DNA of 64,000 nt from assembly GCA_025062275.1 (NCBI GenBank), contig JANXAP010000018.1, positions 1-64,000 of the forward strand, written 5' to 3'. Position 1 is the stretch's first letter; every line of letters starts with the position of its first letter. This DNA comes from Dehalococcoidia bacterium. Its GTDB lineage: Bacteria; Chloroflexota; Dehalococcoidia; SM23-28-2; HRBIN24. The position numbers were made by a program, and so were the translations under genes. Below the pieces are notes generated by a model. It was not told the origin of the DNA. It was given only the letters and a program-made list of their open reading frames with translations, and ran no database searches. Shown here piece by piece: positions 7,740-16,286 of this stretch.

Positions 7740-8957
7740 ATGGCGGCGCAGGCGAGGCCCCTGACCTTCATCAGCGAGGAGGACCTGCTCAACGAGGCCA
7801 TGGAATGTCCCGTGGACCGGGAGCTGGACACCCGGCCCCTGGCCCAGGAAAGGGCCTTCGCCTTCTGGCAGAAGGACATCCCTGAGGAATACTGGCACCT
7901 CACCGCCGCCGAGATGAAGGAGCGCATCGCCCGCGCGCGGGAGGCCCTGGGCCGCCGCTGCGTCGTCCTCGGCCACCACTACCAGCGGGAGGACATCATT
8001 CAGTTCGCCGACATCCGCGGCGACTCCTTCAAGCTGGCCCAGTGGGCCGCCCAGCAACCCGAGGCCGAGTTCATCGTCTTCTGCGGCGTCCACTTCATGG
8101 CCGAGGCGGCCGATATCCTTTCGCAGCCTCACCAGAAGGTGGTGCTGCCCAACATGGCCGCCGGCTGCTCCATGGCCGACATGGCCGACCCCGAGGACGT
8201 CTACGCCTGCTGGGACGAGCTGCAGGAGGCGGGCATCGACAACGTCCTGCCCGTGACCTATATGAACTCGGCTGCCAGCCTCAAGGCCTTCTGCGGTCGC
8301 CACGACGGCATCGTCTGCACCTCGTCCAACGCCAAGCGGGTGTTCGAGTGGGCCTTCCAGCGGGCCGAGAAGGTCCTCTTCTTCCCCGACCAGCACCTGG
8401 GACGCAATACCGCCCTCAAGCTGGGCATCCCCCTGGACGAGACGGTCGTGTGGGACTACACCCTGCCCTACGGCAGCCTCGGCGGCAACACCCTGGAGCA
8501 GCTGCGAAGGGCGAAGGTCATCCTCTGGCGGGGGCACTGCTCGGTGCACATGCGCTTCAGCGTGCAGCAGATCGAGGAGGCGCGACGCAAGTACCCCGAC
8601 GTGAAGGTCATCGTCCACCCCGAGTGCCGCATGGAGGTCGTCCAGGCTGCGGACATGGACGGCTCCACCGAGTTCATCGCCAAGACCATCGCTGAGGCGC
8701 CTCCGGGGACCAAGTGGGCCGTGGGCACCGAGATCAACCTGGTCTCCCGGCTGGCGCGGGAGAACCCCGACAAGCTGGTCTTCTGCCTCGACCCGGTGGT
8801 CTGCCCCTGCTCCACCATGTACCGCATCCACCCTGCCTACCTGTGCTGGGTGCTGGAGGAGCTGGCCCGGGGGCGGGTGGTCAACCAGGTGAAGGTGGAC
8901 GAGGAGACGGCCCACTACGCCCGCCTGGCCCTGGAGCGGATGCTCTCTGTCCCCTGA
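7740..8957 (+). CDS. nadA: Quinolinate synthase (NadA)
   Basis: This [4Fe-4S] enzyme condenses iminoaspartate with dihydroxyacetone phosphate to quinolinate, the second step of de novo NAD synthesis. The 405-residue protein has the VVLGHHYQREDI, AGCSMADMA, MNSAASLKAFCG, WRGHCSVH, HPECRMEVV and CPCSTMYRI blocks, whose Cys residues include the cluster ligands. The ATG at 7740 follows AAAGGGGAAG. nadB and nadC lie 3.1 kb downstream on the same strand, separated by hpt, ade and a phosphatase. Confidence 0.95.
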   Translation: MAAQARPLTFISEEDLLNEAMECPVDRELDTRPLAQERAFAFWQKDIPEEYWHLTAAEMKERIARAREALGRRCVVLGHHYQREDIIQFADIRGDSFKLAQWAAQQPEAEFIVFCGVHFMAEAADILSQPHQKVVLPNMAAGCSMADMADPEDVYACWDELQEAGIDNVLPVTYMNSAASLKAFCGRHDGIVCTSSNAKRVFEWAFQRAEKVLFFPDQHLGRNTALKLGIPLDETVVWDYTLPYGSLGGNTLEQLRRAKVILWRGHCSVHMRFSVQQIEEARRKYPDVKVIVHPECRMEVVQAADMDGSTEFIAKTIAEAPPGTKWAVGTEINLVSRLARENPDKLVFCLDPVVCPCSTMYRIHPAYLCWVLEELARGRVVNQVKVDEETAHYARLALERMLSVP

Positions 8958-8980
8958 TATCAGCGGCCGCCAACTTGCCG

Positions 8981-8986
8981 TAAAAT
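8981..8986 (+). promoter_or_regulatory. Possible -10 box before hpt
   Basis: TAAAAT overlaps the in-frame ATG at 8985. If used, that ATG could not be in the mRNA, which supports the TTG at 9006 as the hpt start. Confidence 0.3.
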
Positions 8987-9005
8987 GGGGCGGGGGAAGG
9001 AACCC

Positions 9006-9539
9006 TTGGCCCGTCGCACCGCCCTCAAGCGCCTCATCGGCCGTGCCCAGCTACGACGCCGTGTCGGCGAGCTGGCCGGCGAGATCGCCCGCGACTACCG
9101 AGGCACCCAGCCGGTGCTGGTGGGCACCCTCAAGGGCAGCTTCGTCTTCCTGGCCGACCTGTCCCGTCGCCTGCGGTTGCCGGTGGAGATAGACTTCATC
9201 GGCACCGCCAGCTACGGCCAGGGAAAGGAGAGCAGCGGCCAGGTCCGCATCTACCACGCCCCGCGCTGCGACCTGCGCGGCCGTCATGTGCTGCTGGTGG
9301 AAGACATCGTGGACACGGGGCTGACGCTGGACGAGGTGCGACGCTACCTGCAGTCGCAGGGGCCAGCCAGTCTGCGCATCTGCGCCCTGCTCATGAAGCG
9401 CAGGGCGCACGAGGCGGGCATCAGGGTAGACTACCTGGGCTTCCTGGTGCCCGACGATTTCCTGGTGGGCTACGGCCTGGACTGTGCCGAGCGCTACCGC
9501 AATCTGCCCGACGTCTACGTCCTGGACGGGGAGGGATAG
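9006..9539 (+). CDS. hpt: Hypoxanthine phosphoribosyltransferase
   Basis: The enzyme salvages hypoxanthine/guanine with PRPP to IMP/GMP. The PRPP loop LLVEDIVDTGLTL, the N-terminal GTLKGSFVFLADL and the C-terminal PDVYVLDGE block are typical. I prefer the TTG at 9006 (177 residues): GGAAGGA lies 5 bases upstream, while the in-frame ATG at 8985 has no ribosome site and overlaps a possible -10 box. It is followed after two bases by adenine deaminase, a logical salvage pair (adenine to hypoxanthine to IMP). Confidence 0.92.
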   Translation: MARRTALKRLIGRAQLRRRVGELAGEIARDYRGTQPVLVGTLKGSFVFLADLSRRLRLPVEIDFIGTASYGQGKESSGQVRIYHAPRCDLRGRHVLLVEDIVDTGLTLDEVRRYLQSQGPASLRICALLMKRRAHEAGIRVDYLGFLVPDDFLVGYGLDCAERYRNLPDVYVLDGEG

Positions 9540-9541
9540 AC

Positions 9542-11281
9542 ATGGGCCGACCGCAGCCGCCCGCACACCTGGACCGGGTCATCGCCGCCGCCCGCGGCGA
9601 CGAGCCGGGCGACCTGCTCTTCCGCAACGCCCGCATCGTCAACGTCTTCACGGCCGAGATCGAAGAGGGGGATGTGCTGGTCAAGGACGGCTACATCGCC
9701 GGCATCGGCCCCGATTACCAGGCGCGGGTGGTGACCGACCTGAGGGGTGCCTACCTGTTGCCAGGCTTCATCGACGGCCACGTGCACCTGGAGAGCTCTT
9801 ACCTCTATGTGGACCAGTACGCGCGGGCGGTGGTGCCGCGGGGGACCACCAGCGTGGTGACGGACCTGCACGAGCTGGCCAATGTGGCCGGCCTGCGGGG
9901 CCTGCGCCGCTATCTGCGGGATGCCCGTCGCCTGCCCCTGGACGTCTTTCTGGTGGTGCCTTCCTGTGTGCCCGCCACCTTCGACCTAGAGACCTCGGGC
10001 GCCACCCTGGGGCCGCGGGAGATCAAGACTGCCCTGCGCTGGCCCGAGGCTATCGGCCTGGGGGAGATGATGAACTTCCCTGGCGTCATCCAGGGGGACC
10101 GCGACTGTCTGGACAAGCTGGTGGCCGCCTGGGGCCACCCTCTCGACGGCCATGCTCCCAAGGTGAGCGGCAAGGCCCTCAACGCCTACCTGGCCGCCGG
10201 CCCCCGCTCGGACCACGAGACCACCCAGCACCACGAGGGCTTGGAGAAGCTGAGGCGGGGGATGTTCCTGATGATCCGCGAGGGGACCACCGAGAAGAAC
10301 CTGGAGGAGCTCCTGCCCCTGGTCAACGACGACACCTATCCCCGCTGTCTGCTGGTGGTGGACGACCGCTCCTGTCGCGACCTGCTGTACGACGGCGACA
10401 TGGACGCGGTGGTCAGGAAGGCCATTCGCCTGGGGTTGCGGCCAGTGCGGGCCATACAGATGGCCACCCTGCATCCGGCCCTCTGGTTCGGCCTGCGCGA
10501 CCGGGGCGCCGTGGCGCCGGGATACGTGGCCAACCTCATCGTGGCCGACGACCTGAACGACCTGCGTCCGCGTCAGGTCTATTACCGGGGCCAGCTGGTG
10601 GCCCAGGACGGCCGCGCCCTTTTCCAGGGCGTGCGCCGCATCCCCCGCTGGCTCCTGAACACGGTGCGTCCGGTGCCCCTCAGCACCGAGGCCTTCCGGG
10701 TGCGGGCGCGGCCAGGCCCCCTTCCCATCATCGAAATCGTGCCCCGGCAGATCATCACCCGGCGGGTGGAGGCGGAGCTGCCGCGGCAGGACGGCTATGT
10801 GCTGCCGGACCCCTCCCAGGACGTGCTCAAGCTGGCAGTGGTGGAGCGTCACCGGGGCACCGGCAACGTGGGCGTGGGCTTCGTCAAGGGCTTCGGCCTC
10901 AAGCGCGGGGCCATCGCTTCCTCCTTCGCCCACGATTCCCACAACATCGTCATCGTCGGCGCCGACGATGGCGATATGCTCCTGGCCTGCCAGGAGATAT
11001 GGCGCATGCAGGGGGGCCTCACGGCCGTGTGCGAGGGGCGGGTGCTGGCCTCCCTTCCCCTGCCCATCGCCGGCCTCATGTCGCCGCGGCCGCTGGAGGA
11101 GGTGGCCGAGGGCCTGGAGAGGGTGGAGGCAGCGGCGAGGGAGCTGGGCGCGACAGTGCACGCCCCCTACGCCGTCCTCTCCTTCCTGGCGCTGCCCGTC
11201 ATCCCCGACCTGCGGGTGACCGATAAGGGGCTGGTGGACGTGATGGCCGCCCGCGTCCTGGACCTGACCCAAGTGGCGTGA
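9542..11281 (+). CDS. ade: Adenine deaminase
   Basis: This metallo-amidohydrolase converts adenine to hypoxanthine. The 579-residue protein has the N-terminal barrel strand with PGFIDGHVHLESS metal ligands, GTTSVVTDLHE, NFPGVIQGD, KVSGKALNAYLAAG, DDRSCRDLL, the composite-domain strand YVANLIVADDL, and the C-terminal SSFAHDSHNIVIVG block typical of Ade. The ATG follows hpt after two bases with GGGAGGG upstream, so the two are translationally linked. Confidence 0.93.
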   Translation: MGRPQPPAHLDRVIAAARGDEPGDLLFRNARIVNVFTAEIEEGDVLVKDGYIAGIGPDYQARVVTDLRGAYLLPGFIDGHVHLESSYLYVDQYARAVVPRGTTSVVTDLHELANVAGLRGLRRYLRDARRLPLDVFLVVPSCVPATFDLETSGATLGPREIKTALRWPEAIGLGEMMNFPGVIQGDRDCLDKLVAAWGHPLDGHAPKVSGKALNAYLAAGPRSDHETTQHHEGLEKLRRGMFLMIREGTTEKNLEELLPLVNDDTYPRCLLVVDDRSCRDLLYDGDMDAVVRKAIRLGLRPVRAIQMATLHPALWFGLRDRGAVAPGYVANLIVADDLNDLRPRQVYYRGQLVAQDGRALFQGVRRIPRWLLNTVRPVPLSTEAFRVRARPGPLPIIEIVPRQIITRRVEAELPRQDGYVLPDPSQDVLKLAVVERHRGTGNVGVGFVKGFGLKRGAIASSFAHDSHNIVIVGADDGDMLLACQEIWRMQGGLTAVCEGRVLASLPLPIAGLMSPRPLEEVAEGLERVEAAARELGATVHAPYAVLSFLALPVIPDLRVTDKGLVDVMAARVLDLTQVA

Positions 11282-11501
11282 CCGGGGGCCACTACACGGC
11301 GAGCATGAAGGCGGCCACGGAGGGCTGGAGGCCGCGGGGCGTTGCCCGTCCTGCGCCGGGTCGGTCCCGAAAGCCGTGACGGCTTGTCCGGAGGTCCGAG
11401 TCAGGTCCGCGAGAGGCTGCGCTGAAGATGGCTATCGGGTCCGTGCGCGTGCTCTAGCGTCTCTCCACGGCCCCCTCTACACTTCCCATCTGGATGCCAC
11501 C
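11282..11501 (+). other. Non-coding interval, GC-rich, no recognised element
   Basis: 220 bases between ade and the phosphatase. The phosphatase frame stays open to 11376, but no ribosome site or family similarity supports using it. Several short GC-rich inverted repeats are present. I could not match a riboswitch or small-RNA pattern. Confidence 0.4.
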
Positions 11502-12005
11502 ATGCGCTGGGACGAGATACGACGCGTAGAGCTGCCGCCCGGTGTGCCCGGCCAGCTCTACCTGATGGCCATGCCAGGACGCCAGCGCCCCCTGCAGACC
11601 GACATCGAGCGGGCGCTGGAACTGGGCGTCACTGGCATCGTCAGCCTGGCCCCGCCCGATGAGGTGGCAGACAAGTCGCCCGAGTACGCCGAGGCCATCG
11701 CCGCCGGCCTTCTGCCCTTCCCGGTGGAAACCTGCCCCATCGACAACGGCGGCGTTCCTCAGGACCCCGAGGAATTCCGTCGCTTTCTGGAGCGGACGGC
11801 CCAGCGGCTGCAGCGGGGGGAGAGGCTGCTGCTGCACTGCTCGGCGGGGGTGGGGCGCACCGGCACCGCCGCTGTGGGGGTGCTGCTCGCTTTGGGGGTG
11901 CCCCTGGAGGAGGCGCTGGACCTGGTGCGGCGGGCAGGCTCCTACCCGGAGACGGCCGAGCAGCACCGGTTGGTCCGCTGGCTGGCCGAGAGCGACCTCG
12001 GCTGA
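11502..12005 (+). CDS. Dual-specificity/tyrosine phosphatase-like protein
   Basis: A 168-residue Cys-dependent phosphatase. The signature loop HCSAGVGRTG contains the nucleophile C113 and R119 (CX5R), and upstream DNGGVPQDPEEF may carry the general acid. The N terminus (MRWDEIRRVELPPGVPGQLYLMAMPGR) resembles cyclin-dependent-kinase-inhibitor-3-like and bacterial DSP proteins. The ATG at 11502 is chosen because similarity begins there, though its ribosome site is weak. The substrate is unknown; it lies between purine salvage and NAD genes. Confidence 0.85.
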   Translation: MRWDEIRRVELPPGVPGQLYLMAMPGRQRPLQTDIERALELGVTGIVSLAPPDEVADKSPEYAEAIAAGLLPFPVETCPIDNGGVPQDPEEFRRFLERTAQRLQRGERLLLHCSAGVGRTGTAAVGVLLALGVPLEEALDLVRRAGSYPETAEQHRLVRWLAESDLG

Positions 12006-12046
12006 CCTCCCCCTTCCTGGCGTGCTACTATCCCCTCGAGGGATAG
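12002..12046 (+). promoter_or_regulatory. nadB promoter and overlapping palindrome
   Basis: CTGACC (12002-12007), an 18-base spacer and TACTAT (12026-12031). A perfect inverted repeat CTATCCC/GGGATAG with a 5-base centre (12028-12046) overlaps the -10 box and includes the GAGGG ribosome site of nadB. It differs from the nadA palindrome. Confidence 0.45.
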
Positions 12047-12050
12047 CGTC

Positions 12051-13601
12051 ATGGCCGCTGCCTATGACTACGTCGTCGTCGGCTCCGGCATTGCCGGCCT
12101 GTATGCTGCCCTTCTGGCTGCCGAGCGGGGCACGGTGTTGGTCCTGACCAAGGGGGCCATCGACGACACCAACACCCGTTGGGCGCAGGGGGGGATAGCT
12201 GCCCCGGTGGGGCCCGGCGACTCCCCCGAACTGCACCTGCGGGACACCATCGCAGCCGGTGCCGGCCTCGTGGACGAGGCTGCAGCGCGGGTGATGGTGG
12301 AAGAGGCAGCCGAGGCCGTTCAGGACCTGGTGCGCCTTGGCGTCCCCTTCGACACGGTGGAAGGCGAGGTGGCCCTGGCGCGGGAGGGCGGTCACTCCCT
12401 GCCCCGCGTCCTCCATGCCGGCGGGGACGCCACCGGAGCGCACGTGGAGGCTGCCCTGGCCGCCTCTGTCCGCGCCGCCCGCATACCGGTGCGCGAGCAC
12501 TGCCTGGCCACCCGCATCGTGGTGGACGAAGGAAGGGCTGTGGGGATAGAGACGCTGCACTGGCCCACCGGCGAGAAGGTGTCCTATGCCTGCCGGTTCC
12601 TGGTGCTGGCCACCGGCGGCGCCGGGCGCATGTTCCGCTACACCACCAACCCGCCCGTGGCCACCGGCGACGGCATAGCCCTGGCCTACCGTGCCGGGGC
12701 CGAGATAATGGACATGGAGTTCGTGCAGTTCCATCCCACGGCCCTGCGCAGGCCCGGCGCCCCTCCCTTCCTGATCACCGAGGCCGTCCGCGGCGAAGGG
12801 GCGGTGTTGCTCAACCCCCGCGGCGAGCGCTTCATGCCACGATACCATCCTCAGGCGGAGCTGGCGCCCCGCGATGTGGTGGTGAGGGCCATGGTCGCTG
12901 AGATGAGGGCCGTCGGGTCGGACCACGTGTTGCTGGACATGAGCCACCTGCCCAGGGAGAGGGTGGCGGCCCGCTTCCCCCAGGTCTACCGCACCTGCCT
13001 GGAGCTGGGCCTCGACATCGCCCGTGAGCCGGTGCCGGTGTCGCCCGCCGCCCACTACACTATCGGCGGCATCCGCACCGACCTGTGGGGACAGACCACC
13101 CTCCCCGGCCTCTACGCCTGCGGCGAGTGCGCCTGCACCGGCGTCCACGGGGCCAATCGCCTGGCCTCCAACTCCTTGTTGGAGAGCGTCGTGTTCGCTC
13201 GTCAACTGGTGCGGCGCACGGCCGAGGCTCCCGCTGGCCACGCCCCCCTGTCGCCAGCGGCTGTCGAGCTGCCTCCACCCGACCCGGCCGAGGCGCCGGC
13301 GCCGACCCTGGAGGCGCTCCAGTCCCTCATGTGGGAGGACGTGGGCATCGTCCGCGACGGCGCGGGCCTGACGCGGGCGGCTGCCCTACTGCGGGCCTGG
13401 CAGGCGGCCCTGCCGCCGCCCTCCGACCGGCAGTCCCACGAGCTGGCCAACCTCCTGACCTGTGCCCGTCTGACGACCGAGGCTGCCCTGCTGCGGGAGG
13501 AGAGCCGGGGCGTCCACTATCGTCTTGACCACCCACAGCCGCGGGAGGAGTGGCGGCGGCATATCGTCTTCCGGCGCTGTCGGGAGGAACGACGGCGATG
13601 A
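12051..13601 (+). CDS. nadB: L-aspartate oxidase (NadB)
   Basis: This flavoprotein oxidises L-aspartate to iminoaspartate, the first step of de novo NAD synthesis. The 516-residue protein has an N-terminal FAD dinucleotide motif (VVVGSGIAGLYAAL), the TRWAQGGIAA loop, LATGGAGRMFRYTTNP, QFHPTAL, VRGEGAVL, SPAAHYTIGGI and ECACTGVHGANRLASNSLLE. The C-terminal helical domain is normal. ATG at 12051 with GAGGG upstream. Its stop overlaps the nadC start by 4 bases. Confidence 0.96.
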   Translation: MAAAYDYVVVGSGIAGLYAALLAAERGTVLVLTKGAIDDTNTRWAQGGIAAPVGPGDSPELHLRDTIAAGAGLVDEAAARVMVEEAAEAVQDLVRLGVPFDTVEGEVALAREGGHSLPRVLHAGGDATGAHVEAALAASVRAARIPVREHCLATRIVVDEGRAVGIETLHWPTGEKVSYACRFLVLATGGAGRMFRYTTNPPVATGDGIALAYRAGAEIMDMEFVQFHPTALRRPGAPPFLITEAVRGEGAVLLNPRGERFMPRYHPQAELAPRDVVVRAMVAEMRAVGSDHVLLDMSHLPRERVAARFPQVYRTCLELGLDIAREPVPVSPAAHYTIGGIRTDLWGQTTLPGLYACGECACTGVHGANRLASNSLLESVVFARQLVRRTAEAPAGHAPLSPAAVELPPPDPAEAPAPTLEALQSLMWEDVGIVRDGAGLTRAAALLRAWQAALPPPSDRQSHELANLLTCARLTTEAALLREESRGVHYRLDHPQPREEWRRHIVFRRCREERRR

Positions 13602-14461
13602 CGACGCCTCCGTCCCTGTCGCTACACGAGGCGCACCTGCGCCGCCTGGCCGAGAATGCCCTGCTGGAGGACCGCGCCTACGACGACGTCACCACTGCTG
13701 CCCTGGTGCCCGAGGAGCAGCAGGGACGGGCTGTGCTGCTGGCCAAGGCCGCGGGGGTGATAGCGGGCCTGCCCGTGGCCCGGGCGGTCTTCGCCGCCAT
13801 GGACGCGACCCTGCGCTTTGTCCCCCTCGTCGAGGAGGGGGCCCGCGTCGGCCGTGGCGACCGGCTGGCAGTGGTGGAGGGGTCGGTGGCCTCTATCCTG
13901 CGCGCGGAGCGGGTGGCCCTCAACTACCTGCAGCGCCTGTCGGGCATAGCTACCCTCACTGCCCGCTATGTGGAGCGGCTGCAGGGCACCGGCGTCCGCC
14001 TGCGCGACACCCGCAAGACGACCCCGGGCCTGCGCACTCTGGAGAAGTATGCCGTGCGGGTGGGCGGCGGGACCAACCACCGCCTGAGCCTGGCCGATGG
14101 CGTGCTGGTGAAGGACAACCACCTGGCTGCCCTGCGCGCCCGCGGCCTGGGCATCGCCGATGCCGTGCGCCTGGCCAAGAAGGCCAACCCGAGTATGTGG
14201 GTCCAGGTGGAGGTGACAACCGTGGCCGAGGCGGAAGAGGCTCTGGCCGCCGGTGCCGACTCCCTTCTGCTGGACAACATGCCCCTCGAGGACATGCGCC
14301 AGGTGGTGGCCCTGGCCAAGGGACGCGCCGTGCTGGAGGCGTCGGGCGGCATCACGCTCGAGAACGTGCGGCAGGTGGCCGAAACGGGGGTGGACTACAT
14401 TTCGGTGGGCGCCATCACCCACTCGGCCCCGGCCCTGGACATCAGCCTGGAGCTGGAGTGA
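13598..14461 (+). CDS. nadC: Nicotinate-nucleotide pyrophosphorylase (quinolinate PRTase)
   Basis: The enzyme converts quinolinate and PRPP to nicotinate mononucleotide. The 288-residue protein shows EDRAYDDVTTAAL, the RAERVALNYLQRLSGIAT helix, RLRDTRKTTPGLR, KYAVRVGGGTNHR, VKDNH, VEVTTVAEAEEAL, LLDNM and EASGGITLENVRQVAETGVDYIS. The ATG overlaps the nadB stop (ATGA) and has GGGAGGA upstream, so nadB-nadC are coupled. Confidence 0.96.
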   Translation: MTTPPSLSLHEAHLRRLAENALLEDRAYDDVTTAALVPEEQQGRAVLLAKAAGVIAGLPVARAVFAAMDATLRFVPLVEEGARVGRGDRLAVVEGSVASILRAERVALNYLQRLSGIATLTARYVERLQGTGVRLRDTRKTTPGLRTLEKYAVRVGGGTNHRLSLADGVLVKDNHLAALRARGLGIADAVRLAKKANPSMWVQVEVTTVAEAEEALAAGADSLLLDNMPLEDMRQVVALAKGRAVLEASGGITLENVRQVAETGVDYISVGAITHSAPALDISLELE

Positions 14462-14667
14462 TGGACCGCCGTCTGCTGGGTCTGGAGGCGCTGCTCGTGG
14501 TCACCCGCTGGCCCCTCGCGCCAGGTCGTCGCTGGTAAAGGTCTCGGAGGTCAGGCCACGGGACGCCGCCGCTCGGGGAGGAGGAAGCTCGCCACGTCCA
14601 GCGCGGACGCCAGCGAGCCTAGCGACAGAGGCGACAGGGGAAAACGGGAAGGGGGAACGCAGGGCCG
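14462..14667 (+). other. Intergenic region between nadC and the glycosyltransferase
   Basis: 206 GC-rich bases. A 25-codon frame starts at 14461, overlapping the nadC stop, and ends at 14538, but nothing else supports it. No clear terminator or promoter was seen. Confidence 0.35.
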
Positions 14668-16161
14668 ATGGTATCCGTCGGGCCTCTTCGCCGCGTGAGC
14701 CCCGTGCTGTGGGGCGTCCTGGCGCTCCTGGTGTCCGCTGCGGTCAGCGCCGCCCTGCACCACTACTTCATCGCCCGCCGCTGGTGGCTGTGGGACATGC
14801 TGGGACGGCCCCGGCGGGAACTGGCCTTCCTGATCCGCTACGACTGGGACGATGTCGCCCTCTTCGGTCTGCTCGCTGTAGCCCTCTTCGCCCTCTATGG
14901 CCTGGCCTGTTGGGGCGCTGCCCAGCGAGGTCCCCGCTGGCTGGATGTCCTGCCCTTCCTGCTGGCGGCCTTGCTCGGTGTGGCCCTGTTGCCCTCGTAC
15001 CCCGTCACCTCCAACGACGTCTTTCATTACATCATGGAAGGGCGGATCTTCTGGCTGCACGGGGGCAATCCCCTGGTAGAGACGCCGAGCCAGTATTCCT
15101 GGGACCGCTACGTCGCCTACTCCGACTGGTTGAACTCGCCCGCCCCCTACGGCCCCGTATGGATCCTCTCCCTCTGGTTCCCTCAGCTGCTTCCCCAGCG
15201 TGACCCGGCCATGGTGGTGCTTTCTTACAAGTCCCTGGCCCTGGTCTTCCATCTGCTGACGGGGGTAGGGGTGTGGCTGCTGGCCGGCCAGTTGGCTCCC
15301 GAGCGGAGGAGGTTGGCGGCCACCATCTACACCTGGAATCCCCTCCTCCTGTTCGTCACGGCCGTGGACGGACACAACGATGTGGTGATGATGTTCTTCG
15401 CCGTGCTGGCCCTCTACTTCGCTGTGCGGGAGCGCTGGCTCCTCTCCCTGCCTCTGCTGGCCCTCTCGGTCCTGAGCAAGTATGTCACCCTGGTACTGGT
15501 GCCACTGGTGCTCTGGTACGGGTGGCGAAGGGGCAGTTGGCGAGGAAGGGCGATGCTGGGGTTGGGGGCCGCCCTGGCGGTGGTGGTGGGGGTGGCGACC
15601 CTCGCGCCCTTCTGGCGCGGGATCGACACCTTCCGCGCCCTGGCCAGCGACGAGCGCACCTGGCTGTACGTGTCCTTGCCCGAGACCCTCTATTTCGGCC
15701 TCAACGACATCATGTCCCGGCAGGCGGCCATGGATGTCGCCCAGGCTGTGGCGCTGGCCATATTCCTGGTGCCCTACGGCATAGTGCTCTGGCGACTGCG
15801 CGGCGGAGGAGAGGCCCTGGTGCGGGCCTGCTATCACGCTATGCTTTTCTACCTTGTCATCGCCTCGGGCATTTTCAACCCCTGGTATATCACCTGGGTG
15901 ATGGCCCTGGCGGCGCCCCTGGCCGACCGGGCCGCCCTGGTAGCTGGGGCCTTCACCCTCATTGGCATGCTGGCTGCCCACCGCGGCCCCACCCTGCTGC
16001 TCAACTTCCAGCGCCACTGGGGCCTCAGCCCCGGGCGGCCCCTCATGGCGGCGGTCCAGTTCCTGCCCGTGCTCGCCCTATGGCTGGCGCTGGAATGGCG
16101 CAGGTTGTATAAGAGGGTGCAGATAGGGGCGAAAACCGTTGTGCTGGGGAGAAGCGGATAG
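14668..16161 (+). CDS. GT-C type integral membrane glycosyltransferase (DUF2029/GT87-like)
   Basis: A 497-residue polytopic protein with about 11-12 hydrophobic segments. The first large extracytoplasmic loop contains SNDVFHYIMEGRIFWLHGGNP, whose acidic residue fits the catalytic Asp of GT-C enzymes. A WNPLLLFVTAVDGHND block and FNPWYITW are also typical of polyprenol-phosphate-mannose-dependent transferases. The likely role is adding a sugar to a cell-surface glycan outside the membrane. It lies upstream of rmlA-rmlB on the same strand. Donor and acceptor are unknown. Confidence 0.8.
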   Translation: MVSVGPLRRVSPVLWGVLALLVSAAVSAALHHYFIARRWWLWDMLGRPRRELAFLIRYDWDDVALFGLLAVALFALYGLACWGAAQRGPRWLDVLPFLLAALLGVALLPSYPVTSNDVFHYIMEGRIFWLHGGNPLVETPSQYSWDRYVAYSDWLNSPAPYGPVWILSLWFPQLLPQRDPAMVVLSYKSLALVFHLLTGVGVWLLAGQLAPERRRLAATIYTWNPLLLFVTAVDGHNDVVMMFFAVLALYFAVRERWLLSLPLLALSVLSKYVTLVLVPLVLWYGWRRGSWRGRAMLGLGAALAVVVGVATLAPFWRGIDTFRALASDERTWLYVSLPETLYFGLNDIMSRQAAMDVAQAVALAIFLVPYGIVLWRLRGGGEALVRACYHAMLFYLVIASGIFNPWYITWVMALAAPLADRAALVAGAFTLIGMLAAHRGPTLLLNFQRHWGLSPGRPLMAAVQFLPVLALWLALEWRRLYKRVQIGAKTVVLGRSG

Positions 16162-16286
16162 ACGTCCCATACGTTATTTTAATGTAGGAGGCCCCTTCAG
16201 GCGGGGCGTGTTGGGCGTCGGGGGGCAGGCTGCCAGCGAGGGGCCCCGCAAGGAGGGGCTTCTGCCACCGGTCAGGGAGGGTGCCC

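Noticed and set aside
11282-11501. Possible structured RNA or riboswitch before the phosphatase gene
   Set aside because: Short GC-rich repeats only; no match to a pattern I know.
14461-14538. 25-codon frame overlapping the nadC stop
   Set aside because: Coupled position and a GGAG upstream, but no other evidence; too short to support.
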